Part shown: one piece after another, positions 11,249-22,776 of the stretch | How the letters are laid out: every line of letters begins with the position of its first letter | Numbering within the stretch: the stretch's first letter is position 1 | NCBI GenBank assembly: GCA_029747015.1 | Contig: JAKOGI010000524.1 | Location: forward strand, 124,001 to 188,000 | Source of the DNA: Carnegiea gigantea | Lineage: Eukaryota; Streptophyta; Magnoliopsida; Caryophyllales; Cactaceae | DNA length: 64,000 nucleotides | Reading direction: 5' to 3' | The notes under the pieces: generated by a model | Seen by the model: the letters and a program-made list of their open reading frames with translations, nothing else | Database searches by the model: none | What the model was told of the DNA's origin: nothing | Position numbers and translations under genes: made by a program

Positions 11249-12504
11249 TCAGCAAATAGCACAAGTATTAGGGTTCTCCTCTATGCTTTGGGCATAATAA
11301 TAAGTGTTATTATGATTAGCTTTGACAAGCTCTAACATGAAAGGGTCAATTGGCTTGATCTTCTCTTCATACTCCTCCTCGTTGTTGTTGGTCTCATCTT
11401 CTTTCTTTGGCTCCTTCCCCTTCTTCTTCACCTCTTCTTCCTTCTTGGGCTCTTCGACCGCCTTCTCTTCCCCCTTTTTCGGCTCCTCTTCTTTCTTCTC
11501 TTCCTCTTCCTTCTTCGGCTCTTCCTCGTTCTCCTTCTCAGGTTCCTTAGCTGGGCCTACTAGTATTATGGCCGTGCTTGGCCAATGCTTTCGCAGTTTA
11601 CTCACCATCCTTATTGGATCCACTGTGCCTATCACTATTATCTCCCTCGCCTTCATGTCCAACACGATAGATTCAATCCCTACATACATGCGTATTTTTC
11701 AAAAAACTTTAATCTTTTATTTAATTACGTATGTACAATGAGGTTAACATGTTTGGATATACTAGTATTCTTGTCAAATGTGGACAGTCAGAGATGTATA
11801 TCACATTTAACTAATACACGACTGCTAAACTAACTCGATACATAGCGATGTAAATTTTAGGGGAACCATATAGGATTCACATAATAGTGAGGCAATTACA
11901 CGTATGATGGTTTGACACATGCATTAAAGTGTGCTACATGACGTGTTTTCAAAAATACCAATGTTTGGGTAAGATGGTACCATGTAATATTCACATATAT
12001 GATACTAACCTCATTTTTGTTCAAGCTCACTTTGAAAAATTTTCCATGTGTTAATTTTGCTCAAGAGAAATTCTTTTCATATGAAATCATATTAAAAAGC
12101 AAAGTTATTGGTATTTTATATAAAACCGTCTTACCCAAGAAAAATTTATATCATAATAAATCTATAGCCCTTTGTTATGCCAAGGATTGAGAAAAACATA
12201 CGTACCTGAAAGAGTAGAGACTGTCTTGAGAGCTTTCTGCTTGGCCTTGTCATCATGCAACTCCAATTTCAACACTATTTTCTGTCCAAATACCAAAACA
12301 TTACAAAGCATATATCATACACCCGCGAGTATATACTCCTGATAGTCACGTAAGCAAAATATATGTTAATAACTGCTCATATGACAAAATAATTTGCTCA
12401 AGAAAATACTTTCTGGGTGTTTGTAGGATATTTGGGTTTGATCACTAAATTTAGGAAAAATATAAAGCTTCAAAAAGGAGGAGGAATTTGATTTATACCT
12501 TCAT
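11249..12504 (-). CDS. Heavy-metal-associated isoprenylated plant protein (HIPP/HPP family)
   Basis: Three exons on the minus strand: 12504-12499 (only Met-Lys), 12281-12206 and 11679-11249, with GT-AG borders and 170 codons in frame. The N-terminal ~70 residues form an HMA-like ferredoxin fold ([18 protein letters not shown], then [18 protein letters not shown], then [11 protein letters not shown]). The usual CxxC metal-binding pair is absent and replaced by HDDK, as in many members thought not to bind metal by that site. A long Lys/Glu low-complexity linker follows, and the protein ends NPNTCAIC, a CaaX box for isoprenylation and membrane anchoring. The two-codon first exon is typical of this family and easily missed. 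Family role: metal handling and stress or immune responses; the specific function is unknown. Confidence 0.9.
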
Positions 12505-12591
12505 TTAATCTGTACAGTTAAGTTTGTATGTTTTTTAATTTGTGAATCTGAAGCGGAGATGATGAAGAAATTGCGAACCCTGAAATGTTGA

Positions 12592-12595
<4 letters not shown>

Positions 12596-12625
<30 letters not shown>
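12596..12625 (+). repeat. (GA)n microsatellite in the HIPP 5' leader
   Basis: Fifteen GA units, read as CT repeats on the transcribed strand about 90 bases upstream of the HIPP start codon. CT-rich leaders are common in plant 5' UTRs; the tract may be length-variable. Confidence 0.85.
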
Positions 12626-12628
<3 letters not shown>

Positions 12629-13332
12629 GTGTGTGGTGTTGCTTGGAAATGTTGGAATTGAAAGAAAAAGGCATTAAAGAAGCATCGTTGTCTAGTTTCT
12701 ATGATATGAATGACATGAGGGGGAGAATGAGTGCACTCATCATCCAACCAACTTGCTCACTCAAGTCTATATCATATTTCCCGAACTATATAACTCGAAA
12801 GTTAGGTTAATAATTAGTAGAATGCAATAATAATCTTCATTGTAAGTTCCTCTTTTGTGGGTTTTAAAAAGGTTTAGATATTCCAACAAATACTTATACA
12901 AGTAGATAGGCTGATAGGACAGTTATGTTAGCATAGCGTAAGTTAAATATCACCCCCGTGACAAACGCATGGCCAAAAAAATATAGGTGACGATTAGAAG
13001 CTGCTGTTAATATAATAATTTACCTTCCTTAAAATATATGTGACGATTAGAAGCAATTTCACTCATGGTTGGTAAATTGGTTACAACAAAGCCCGGCCCA
13101 GCACGGCTGAGTTTTTGGAGCTTGTTTCGGGACCTTCTTGATAGTTGTGAAATTTTTTGGGGGTGCCATATAACCTTTTGAATTCTTGTCCCTTGAAAGT
13201 ATTGTAGAACTTTCCGGATAGTCGGGCATGCTTACTAGCAAACTTGGCAAGATTGGGGAAAGCCCGCTAGCGCCACATGAGATTTTATGTCGGGAGAAAA
13301 TCTTCCCGTGAGATCAACCTCTGAAGTCTCTT

Positions 13333-13459
13333 TACTCTAGAAAATTCATACTTTCACAAGTCACGTGACATATTTTTCCTTTAATGTGAATTTATCGTAT
13401 GAAATTTTTTAATTCACATGTATTTGTATGACTTGTGAGTGTATATATTTCTAAGAGTA
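13333..13459. mobile_element. Small MITE with ~30-bp inverted ends
   Basis: Left end TACTCTAGAAAATTCATAC...CACAAGTCA pairs with the inverse of the right end TGACTTGTGAG...TTTCTAAGAGTA. The 127-bp body is AT-rich and non-coding. The terminal TA on each side would fit a Tc1/mariner (Stowaway-type) target duplication, but the tips are not the classic Stowaway consensus. 12800-13330 has no recognised gene. Confidence 0.6.
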
Positions 13460-13797
13460 CAATGTAAGAATGAATTCATGTATGATATTCTAGGACTATT
13501 ATGTATCACACGCCACAAAAGGACACAGAGTAAAATCTGTCTGTATGACAAATTAAAATACACATTAATAAAATTGTCACATGACTAAAAAAAAATTATA
13601 CCAAATAGTATAGTATGGCCTGCATATGAAATTGTTATTGCACACCCTTATGACCAAATTTCTTTGTGTTTAAAGTGATAATGATATTGATATTTATAAC
13701 AACAAAGAGACAAAAACTACCATTAAATTATTAGTTAACTTGTTCCACCACATTGAGAAATCTTTGCCATATGGAAATTCTGATTGATGATTGTCCT

Positions 13798-13917
13798 ACA
13801 GGTGGCACAACATCACAATCTCCCCATTATTTTATCGATTATTATATAAATCATTGATTATAATCCTCCAAAAAAATCATTGATTATTATCCAACAGGTG
13901 GTACAACATCACAATCT
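13798..13917 (+). repeat. Local duplication in spacer
   Basis: ACAGGTGGCACAACATCACA at 13798 recurs with one change at 13894, 96 bases downstream. The flanking GCCATATGGAA also occurs on both sides (about 13767 and 13920), and CATTGATTAT recurs between. Looks like a decayed tandem or replication-slip duplication. Confidence 0.65.
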
Positions 13918-15010
13918 ATGCCATATGGAATTCTAAACAAACGAGACTAATATTCCCATAAAAGAATAAAATCATTGATTTATACAATAATCCGTAGTTT
14001 AATACTAATTTTTTTACAAGTTAAGTTTGTATCTTTATAGTTTTATTTTATCCTTTTATAGGAGTATTAGCCTCTTTTTTTATGAGAGTTATATTCAATT
14101 GATTTGATCCAAGATATTGGATGAGATCGATTTTCAAATCTCTATAACGCAAATGGTGAGATTCTCCATCAAAAGTAAAAATGTAAAGTCATGGAAGATT
14201 ATTTATGACAATTAGACTGTCATACTTTCGAAGCCGAGCGTCATTAAGATTTGTGTTAGTTATTTAAAAGTTGAATTTTACATTTATGTTTTACATTTAC
14301 AATTTACAATGTTCATTCACGATTTTCATAGCAAGTGCCGATTGATGTATTATTAATAAAATCGTTATGTTTTATTTTAAAAAATGAAGTCAAAGGGTAG
14401 GGTGGCCATATTTGGGAAGTGAAAAATCTATAGCTTAGGTGAGTTTTGGAGTTGGTTTCAAGGTTTCTCATCATTTTAGTTGTACTGGTTAGCTAAGCTA
14501 CTTGACATCCAAAACTTTGATCACCTCATCACCACAATTTATGCTTTTCTACTTTGTTGGTGGATGGCTTTTTCTTAGTATGTGGCTAATAGTATTTTGT
14601 TTGGTTATAGTTTTCCTCCTTTTGATCAATATTTTTTTTTTTAAAAAAAAGTTTAAACAATTTTATGTAGACTGTATGACTTGCTCGTCTATTGTGTACA
14701 GCTATCTTTGTGTTCTACATTTGTGTTACGGTCGATTAATTTATTTGTCTATTGTTTACGTAATTTCTTAGGTTCTGTATCAATTTATAAATTTGTATTA
14801 TTGGTTTTGGTTTTCTCTCTGTAGGAATGTCTATATAATCAGTACAATTCAACAACATGAGCTCTTAGTGTGAGTTTCGCTTTTATAAGGTTTGGGGAAA
14901 TCCAAAGGTAGGTAATCTTATCTCTACTGGCATCCTTGTCCGTGAAGGGTCTGATTCCAAGAGACCCACAAAGATTTTGTGAAAATAACTTATAGTTGTA
15001 GAAATCAGTG

Positions 15011-15071
<61 letters not shown>

Positions 15072-17640
15072 ATTCTGTTTGTTTCCATTAAAATTTGAGT
15101 TAAAAATATCGAGGATTATGGATTCTCTTTAGTCTGAGATATTAGAAGAAAGTATATGAAATAAGCTTCAAATAATTTATATGCATAAATAAGTCATTTG
15201 TTTTAATGTATGTTTTGGGGTTTAAATTTTATTTCCTTAAATCAATCATATTTTGGTTCATAATACAACATACAACTATGAAAGTGGAATATTCTAGCTA
15301 CCTCAACGTGTAAGCTATGAAATTCATCCAGATTTTGGTTCAACTTACATTTAATTGTACATGTACTTTTCTTAGAAAGTAACGGACTACTTTTTGTGTA
15401 TGAAAATAAATATTGTCCCATATTGACAAAATGAAACAATATAAAAATAGGTGTTATCCCGTATTAATGGTGGTAGTATCCAAAGATTCTGTTGAGCTGG
15501 GAACAAGACATAATCATGGGAGGGAATCGGAAGGTTGGGTGTTGGGACCAAAGCTGATTTGAAACCTCGGACGCCCATTCGACCCATTGGGCCTAGTAAG
15601 GGACCCAGACCAGGCAGGCATTATTGAAGGGGAAGGAGACGAAAATGGGAGGTTGGCAATGTTTGCGATTTGGGCTTCTTCCTTAAAGCACACGTCATGG
15701 GCCAAGGCCCATTAGAGAATCTTACGGCCCACCTAGCGACCCATCTGGCAGCAACTTGCTAACTGCAGAAAGAGCCCCTGCTATGTAGAAACAGGTGTAA
15801 GTGCCATCATATGGGCTAGCGTAATTGTCACATTTATTTGTATAAAACAAGTAACCCAAAATTTGTAGAAACTCACAAAAGGTTATCACAAATACAAAAA
15901 GTGTATGAAAAATCTCAAACTATACGACAAATACTAGTTCCTGATTCTATTCCTATTTCTAAAATAGCATATCAAATTTAAGACGTTTGGACTACTTCTT
16001 AAGTGTTTAGAATCAAAATCAAAAATCGAAACTGTTTGATTGGATGCAATTCGGCTTTAGTCACCAAAACTTATGGTAACGCCTACTGTGTGTTATTGTC
16101 CATGAAACTTTTCTTTTTTAATTAAAAATAACACATGTACGCCACAAGGAGACAACGATTTATTTTAATTTTTTTTTTTTAACAAAAAGAGGCATAGTGG
16201 CTCAGCAAATTGTCATGTTATGAGTAGGTCTTACATTGAATTGAAGATTAAAGAAGCCCACGCACCAAATCACAGTGTGTGTCGCGTTAGTACGTGTGCG
16301 ACCCAGCTCGCGCCATACAGCAGACAAAACTCAACGAAGCTCCTCTGCTCTTATTCTGACAGGATTCACACAATCACACACCTCTCTATAATTGAGAAAA
16401 AAAGGCACACACAAAAAGGGATAAAATAAAATAATTGAGAAAAACAACGTTGGGAAACAGATGGGAAAAATCTTTACAAAAGAGACAAATACAAGCCAAA
16501 TTTAAAATGATATAGTCTTTGGTAATTGGTAGTGGGATACTTAAGGCCTAATAGATATAATTGAATTTTAAGTTTTGTTGATAAAAACACTTATTTAGAT
16601 ATTGAACTTGTCTAATTTTCCTCGAGCTTAAATAGTTTGTGTATAACATATTGCTTTATATTCTATTAGTAGAATAAAGAACTGGAGAATTTGTCTAATG
16701 TTGTGGAAATAGAAAAACACAAATATATATCGGATTAAGCATGCATGTAAATTAATAAACTATAAAATTTGTCGTGAATTGATGTTGAAATTTTCGTTCG
16801 TAGCATATATTTGCCCACTTGAATAATACATGATCAACTTAATATTTACTGTTGAGATTTTTTTTAAAGGTTTGAAATTTCAAGGATTACACTTAGTTAA
16901 AGATAATCATATGTGTGATTTTATTGGTAGCATAGTTTTTTTTTTTTTAAAAAAAGAAACTCATAATATTTAATAAATTTGATTCTTTCACCGTTTTGAA
17001 AATGAATGATTATATTTTTACATACGTGAATTACACGGTTATACTTTTTTTTCATATATATGTACGACATTGCTAATAAAAAGTTGCCCAATTATTTGCT
17101 AGTAACTTGATATGACAAATCGATTGGTCACCCGTTTCAAACAAACTTTGTCAACAAAATTAACTTCGTTAGGAATATATAGTCGTTTAGATTATCAAAA
17201 GTTGATTTAGGAGCATGAAGCTATTGTAATTCAATTGCTAGTGAATAGACACTTAAGGCATTTTTTTTAAAAAAAATCATCATAAGTACTTAATATTTAC
17301 AGTCAATACTGATTAGTACTTAATCATATTTTTTACTCAGAATATCAGTCCTAATTAGTATTCATCATTACTTATTAACACTGAATGATGCTCATCAATA
17401 TTGATTAATACTAATAAGTAATAAGTTACTCATTATAAATATAGAAAAAGCATACCCTTAGTCAAATAATTGAAACAAATAATAAACTTAGATGTCGAAT
17501 TCCCTAATGAATTAATGTAAATTAAAAGTTCTCAAATGCAGAACCAAAGTAAAAGCCAGACGGGTAAGATCAAATTTCTTATACTTGTTTTACCCTGACC
17601 CCAAAAAAAAAATAAATATTATAATAAAAAGTATGGGCAA
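13918..17640. other. Intergenic spacer with dispersed repeat and (TA)n tract
   Basis: No gene recognised on either strand. Contents: second copy of the dispersed repeat at 14863-14990; a TA microsatellite at 15015-15068; a slightly GC-richer stretch at 15500-15770 with no convincing coding pattern; repeated AGTACTTAAT and ATTAATACTAAT motifs at about 17286-17420 that may be a worn DNA-transposon end. Confidence 0.6.
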
Positions 17641-17948
17641 AAAGTAGTTTAAAAAGAACTCGGAAACGAAAGCAAATTGGGACATCGTACGTACGTTGTA
17701 GACAGTCAAACGGAACCCTCCGTCAACTCCAATGTCTCTCCCCTCCTAAAAAATCTCTCTCCACAACTATCTTCCTCCATATCTGTTTCTCCTCTTTTTC
17801 ACCCAATTTCTTCCTCATCGCCATCTCAACTACCTCCACTGATTCCCAACCAAACCCTAATTATGTATCACAATCTCTCGTAATTCGTTGGTTTCGATTC
17901 AATTTTCCCCACAGTTCTTGCCCCTTTTTGATTTTCTTTCCCCTGCCG

Positions 17949-20272
17949 ATGGATCAACTACAAGAAGAAATCGAATCGACGCTGTCTTCGACAACGAAGC
18001 CATCGAAATTGTACCGATTAACGGGCAACGGCCATGGAGTCGGGTCTCCGAAATCTCCGGCGTCATTCTGGTTCGAAATCCGGCTGTTCTACGTCCGAAT
18101 TTCGCCGTGCGCCATCGACTCCGTGCCGGAATTTCTCACTCTCCGGCAACTGCGCGACGAGTTCGGCGTTTGCCTCGAGATCAATGGCTCCCGCGTTCCG
18201 GCGTCCGAAACGGCGTCGTCGACTCTCCGGGGGGATCGCGTTCACAGAGAGGCGTCGGAGGTGACCTACGTCAGCACTGACATCGTCAGAATCAACGGCG
18301 GAGTGGAGTTCGAGGTGTACGAGAAGGAGAATTTGCTACTGTGTGGGTCCCTCGAGAGGCTGGAATCTGAGTGGAATATGGAGTGCTACACGGCGGCATC
18401 AACCATTTCTAGCGGCGCGTCGGCGTTTTTCCAGCCGAAGCTCGGGATTTCGTCGCCGTCGATTGAGGTTTATATCGCCGGAAGATGCTCTGATTCGCCG
18501 GTGATTTTGACGAAGACGATTAATATTAGCCCCCGCCGGAAGCATCCCCGGTATTGCACTTTGGATGCGATCCCGGAGGTTGATGACGAGACGGGTAAGG
18601 CTCAGAAGACTGCTAATACTCTGATTCGCCATCGGAAATTACAGGTAATTTGATTATCTTTTTTTGTTTTGCTCTAATTTTAATCCATTTCATCGGACAA
18701 AATGCTAATTATTGAATTTAGATGGGATTTTTTTTAGTGTGATGTATATGTACTGTTGCTCCGTATGATGTATTATGTTTTGCTGATAAAGTGTTGTGAT
18801 TAACGCCACTTGCATGCGTGTGAGAGGAATTCCAAGTTTAGATGCATCTTGCTGACATTAGCATATGAGGTAGATGTCAGGAATTGTCAGAATATAGAAT
18901 AGTTTTTGTTGGGGGCATCATGTTCTGGGGCACCAAAGGAGTCAAGGCTCAAGGCTTTTACTTGAAGACTAATCTCATTGTAAAGTCGGCATCTTGATGA
19001 TTCAAGTACCTAATTTCCATGGCATTTATTCATAACGTCTGTTGTCCTGTTCATTTCTTGAAGATGCATATGTGGGCATAGGATCTGTCAAGAATCCAGT
19101 GAGTAGCCCTCTGTGATTTGGCAATAATGTGGTTCTGAAATGGACATAGGCAAATATTCAGGATAGATGCCTTTCACATAGTTAGAAATTTCAAGGTGGA
19201 CGGTTTCGGATGGGACTTGGCCTGGCCATCAAAGAGATCCTTTGTTTGCTGTGCATGGGTTGTTGGACACTGGATGCATTTGCTTTGGAAGCAGGACGCT
19301 GGATATCTTGATATTGACAGTGCTCTGTCCTGCCCCACAACACCCCACTCAAACGGCCACCCTGTTCCCTCTTTCCCTCCTCAGAGGGGACTCCTACTGC
19401 ATGTTAAAGTTGAGTTCAAGCATTCTTGCTGATGGCTTGTGACTCCATTAAGAGGGCAAGAAAGGACCTTATAGCTTGGTGCCGTCTCCTCCCACTCCCC
19501 CACTGAAGGAGTGGCACATAGGGCCGTGGCAACTTCACCTGAACGTAAATGGGAAATCCTCCCTCCACTGCAGCTACAGTTTCGTTACTAACCCATCATC
19601 CAACAAATGTTTTTAAGAGAACTATTTCCTGAAAGCTTGTGGTTTTCTTTTATCTTCCTCATTGGGGGTGCTGCTTTGCCTGTGCATGCATGGATTTGTT
19701 TCAATATTGGTGTCTCTGCTTGGAGCTTTTGAACCAAAGTTTTCTTCTTGTTTCAAGTCAAATGGTTTAGCAATCAATTTGCATTACTTAAGAGAGTTAT
19801 TCCATTATTTGTAAGAAAGTGTTGTGCACCTCTAAGGCTCCAGCCCCTTTTGTTACGAGATATTTGATTATTTGACTTCCATTCGTCTGCTGTCTCTGTC
19901 TTAGAGAGTTATTTAATTATCTGTAAGAAGTGTTGTGTATCCCTCCGACCCCTTTTATTACGAGATATTCGATTATTTGACTTCTATTTGTCTGCTGTCT
20001 CTGTGATGTTTGATTCTCTGGACTGAATTTGTGAAATGGCATTCCAGCTCGACGAGACTGTAGATGAGTACGACACAGACGGGAAAATTGCACACGGCTG
20101 GTATCCAGAAGAGGTTTACGACGGAGAGGATGGTCAACTGTCCTGGTTCAATGCTGGGGTAAGAGTCGGTGTTGGCATTGGTCTTGGTATGTGCCTTGGT
20201 ATCGGAGTTGGTGTTGGACTTCTTATGCGCTCGTATCAAGCTACGACTCGGAGATTTAGGAGATTCCTCTGA
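17949..20272 (+). CDS. At1g01500-like conserved plant protein with C-terminal membrane segment
   Basis: Two exons, 17949-18644 and 20048-20272, joined in phase 0 with GT-AG borders, 306 codons. Exon 1 is GC-rich relative to the surroundings and encodes most of the soluble part (FWFEIRLFYVRIS near residue 40, then INGGVEFEVYEKENLLLCG near 120-138). Exon 2 encodes an acidic linker (LDETVDEYDTDG), GWYPEEVYDGEDGQLSWFNAG, a glycine-rich hydrophobic segment (GVGIGLGMCLGIGVGVGLL) and a short basic tail (MRSYQATTRRFRRFL), suggesting a tail-anchored membrane protein. Plant databases sometimes label relatives as erythronate-4-phosphate dehydrogenase family, but no NAD-binding motif is visible, so I do not support that activity. 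The start is the first ATG in the conserved frame. Confidence 0.88.
19792..20003 (+). repeat. Tandem duplication (112-bp period) inside the intron
   Basis: GAGAGTTATT at 19792 recurs at 19904, and the following text up to CTGCTGTCTCTGT (about 19890 and 20002) matches with scattered changes. The second unit ends about 45 bp before the 3' splice site, so it includes likely branch-point sequence. Confidence 0.8.
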
Positions 20273-21076
20273 GTGTGGGCTCTTATTTATATGACCAAAA
20301 TGTTTGATCTAATAGACCCAAGACATGGGGGGGAAGGAAAAAAAGGAAGCATATTGCAATGCTGTAAGATCCTGTGATGAAAAATCACAAGAATCCACGT
20401 CATTCTTGACCATGTCTTCCCTGCATACGGAAGCTAGAATATATACAGAACTCAGTATTGGTAATAATATCGGCCACCAAGAAGATATAAACCCATTTCT
20501 GCATGGCTCCAAGATGAAGCAGAGGTAAGCTTTTGTTCCGGTGAAGTGCTAGAGGTGAGCAAAATCCAGATAGCAGCAATGCCGACGTGGTTTGAATGAA
20601 GCAATTAGTTTCTTCATAGTGTTTTAGTCAATGTGTAGATTCATGAGGTGGCGTCAGGCATTTCAGGGAAGGCAGGTGTGTAAATTCGTCTTCTGGGTTA
20701 GAGTCAGTTGCCTTTCTAATATACTTTTAGTTCATTTTGTAGCAATACAATTTTGCTTTGGAACTATAATCTGCCTAAATACGCCCTTTTTAATTTTCAA
20801 ATTACTTCCCCTCCGCTTTTATCTTAATTTAAATTTTAAAATCAAAAGCTATGAAGCAAAAAAAAGATTCTATTAATTTAAACGTATAAAGCAAGTTTTT
20901 TTTTTTGGGGGGGGGGGGGAATTCTAAATATACTTTCCCAAAAAATTAAACTGTGATTATGAAATTTAGAAATCCTGTGCAAAAGCACACGCCACAAAAC
21001 TAGGATGGCATAATTTCACAGACGCATACGTGTAAATTGGATATATGTTCTACTAATTGTTATATTTTCAGTTATA
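20273..21076. other. 3' UTR and spacer of the At1g01500-like gene
   Basis: The first few hundred bases are probably 3' UTR. An uninterrupted G-run sits at about 20907-20918. No other gene recognised. Confidence 0.5.
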
Positions 21077-21509
21077 GACCTTGTTCGGCAAAATTAGCAA
21101 TTTAAGTAGCGGATAATGATTCAGGTAGATAATAGTGGTTCAGGTAACAGATAGCGTTTCTAATTTAGCTGTTAGCGGATAGCTGTTTAGATGAGCAGTT
21201 GAAATTAATGTGTTCGGTAAATTTAGCTATTGCATTAGCTGATTAATGTAAATTGATATAAGAGAATATAAATAATTTTCAAATATAAAATTTCCAAAGG
21301 ATAATTTTTGGCCCAAAAAAATAAAATGCTACTTTTAAATGTCAAACATGAATACTATTAGCTTTTCAAAAATGCTGCTTAAAATGCTAAATGCTAATTA
21401 AAATGCTAGTCAAAATATTATATCACTGAACACTAAAAATTACCTGATGAATATATTGACTTAATCAAAATACTAAATGTTATCTAAAATGCTATTGCCG
21501 AATATGTCC
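21077..21509. mobile_element. hAT-like MITE
   Basis: Left end GACCTTGTTCGGCAAAATTAGC is an imperfect inverse of right end GCTATTGCCGAATATGTCC. The interior is AT-rich with repeated TTAGCTGTTAGCGGATAGC and AAATGCTAATTAAAATGCTA motifs, typical subterminal repeats of non-autonomous hAT elements. I could not define an 8-bp target duplication, so the ends are approximate. A run of 25 C residues followed by A-rich sequence lies nearby at 21616-21640. Confidence 0.6.
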
Positions 21510-22077
21510 ATAGTCTGTAAAAGGGCTATAATTTGTCTAACGATCTCATTCCGCATCATTAGACCATATCTCATCGACAATGCATTTGGGCGGTGCTACA
21601 AAATTCGTGACGACTCCCCCCCCCCCCCCCCCCCCCCCCCAAAAAGAAAACCAAAAAAAGGCCCGTGGGAAATATGCTTTTGCAAAACTTTATAGCGTAG
21701 ATTGAGCATTAGCGTTGAGCTATGAATATTCAAATTATGTGCCCTGCGAGTTTCCATACTGTAGGCGTAATGGCGTATGACGTTGATGGGTTGCGACATG
21801 TGAGATCATATTATCTGAAAAATAATATTAAATCATATGAAAAACATTTAGGAAATTTTCAAAAAAAAAATAAAATGAAGAACCTACGCGGCGCTAACAT
21901 CCCCGCCGCGCCGGACTAGCCGTTGCCCGACCATCGGTGGTCTCGCTATTCACACCCAGGTTCATTGCCAGCCCGCGGACAACCCACCGTCTGCTGACCT
22001 CTCTACCGTTACGCCATTGTCAGTCACCCATCCTCTTTCTTGTTCGAACCTTAGTTGTCGTGGGAATTTCTTATGCG

Positions 22078-22197
22078 CTCTCGAGAGCACATGCTCTCAT
22101 TATCCATATGTATATATTTTTCACACGTATAATTTTCATATATTAATTTTATAATATATATTTGCTGATATGGCTCTTGAGAATACGTGTTCCTAAG
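22078..22197. mobile_element. Small inverted-repeat element, copy 1
   Basis: Starts CTCTCGAGAGCACATGCTC and ends CTTGAGAATACGTGTTCCTA AGAG, which are imperfect inverted repeats of about 30 bp around an AT-rich core. Related to the unit at 22660-22776. Confidence 0.6.
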
Positions 22198-22659
22198 AGT
22201 ATGATATAAATATTGAGTTGTCGCACAATACTTCCTCTCCCTACCTCTTGCACCGTTGTCGTGGCATTAGCAAGGCCGGAAGCTTGTCGACGACACTAGC
22301 AATGCCACCACCCTCACCCAACATGCATGGCCTTTATTTCAATCTCACTTTGCCCAACCTTCAACCATAACCCACAACAGGGCCCTACTTAGGCGGACTT
22401 CTGGCCAGCAGCATACTCGACAGCAGCAGCAAGTCTAATGATGGATTGCCGGCCAAGCCCTGTAGATTGGGTGGTGCTAGGGTTAGGGTGGAATTTCTTA
22501 TTTAATTTTTTGTTATTTGAAATAAACATTTATTTTTTTAATTTAGTTTCCTTCTTTCAAGATATTTTTCTGCAAAAAAAAAACAAACAATTGGAAGTCT
22601 ACACATCATTACAGGTTAACAAGTTAATGCAATGGTAATTGCAATATATTAGGTATATC

Positions 22660-22776
22660 TGAGAATACGTGCTCTCATATTTTTATTTGTATATTTTTTG
22701 GATGTATTTATCTTATATTTTATTTTGTAATATTTATATACTGATGTATCTTCTGAGAGTATGTGCTCTCAGGTGT
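22660..22776. mobile_element. Small inverted-repeat element, copy 2
   Basis: Starts CTGAGAATACGTGCTCTCA and ends CTGAGAGTATGTGCTCTCAG, with the same AT-rich core type (TTATATTTTATTTTGTAATA) as copy 1. The shared ends and size suggest one MITE family with two copies about 580 bp apart. The DNA between and around them (21510-24040) has no gene I recognise. Confidence 0.6.

Noticed and set aside
11322..11741. Ser-rich 139-codon plus-strand frame
   Set aside because: It is the antisense of the Lys/Glu linker of the HIPP gene.
18063..18632. Minus-strand and other-frame open reading frames over exon 1 of the At1g01500-like gene
   Set aside because: Shadows of the GC-rich exon, with no family resemblance.
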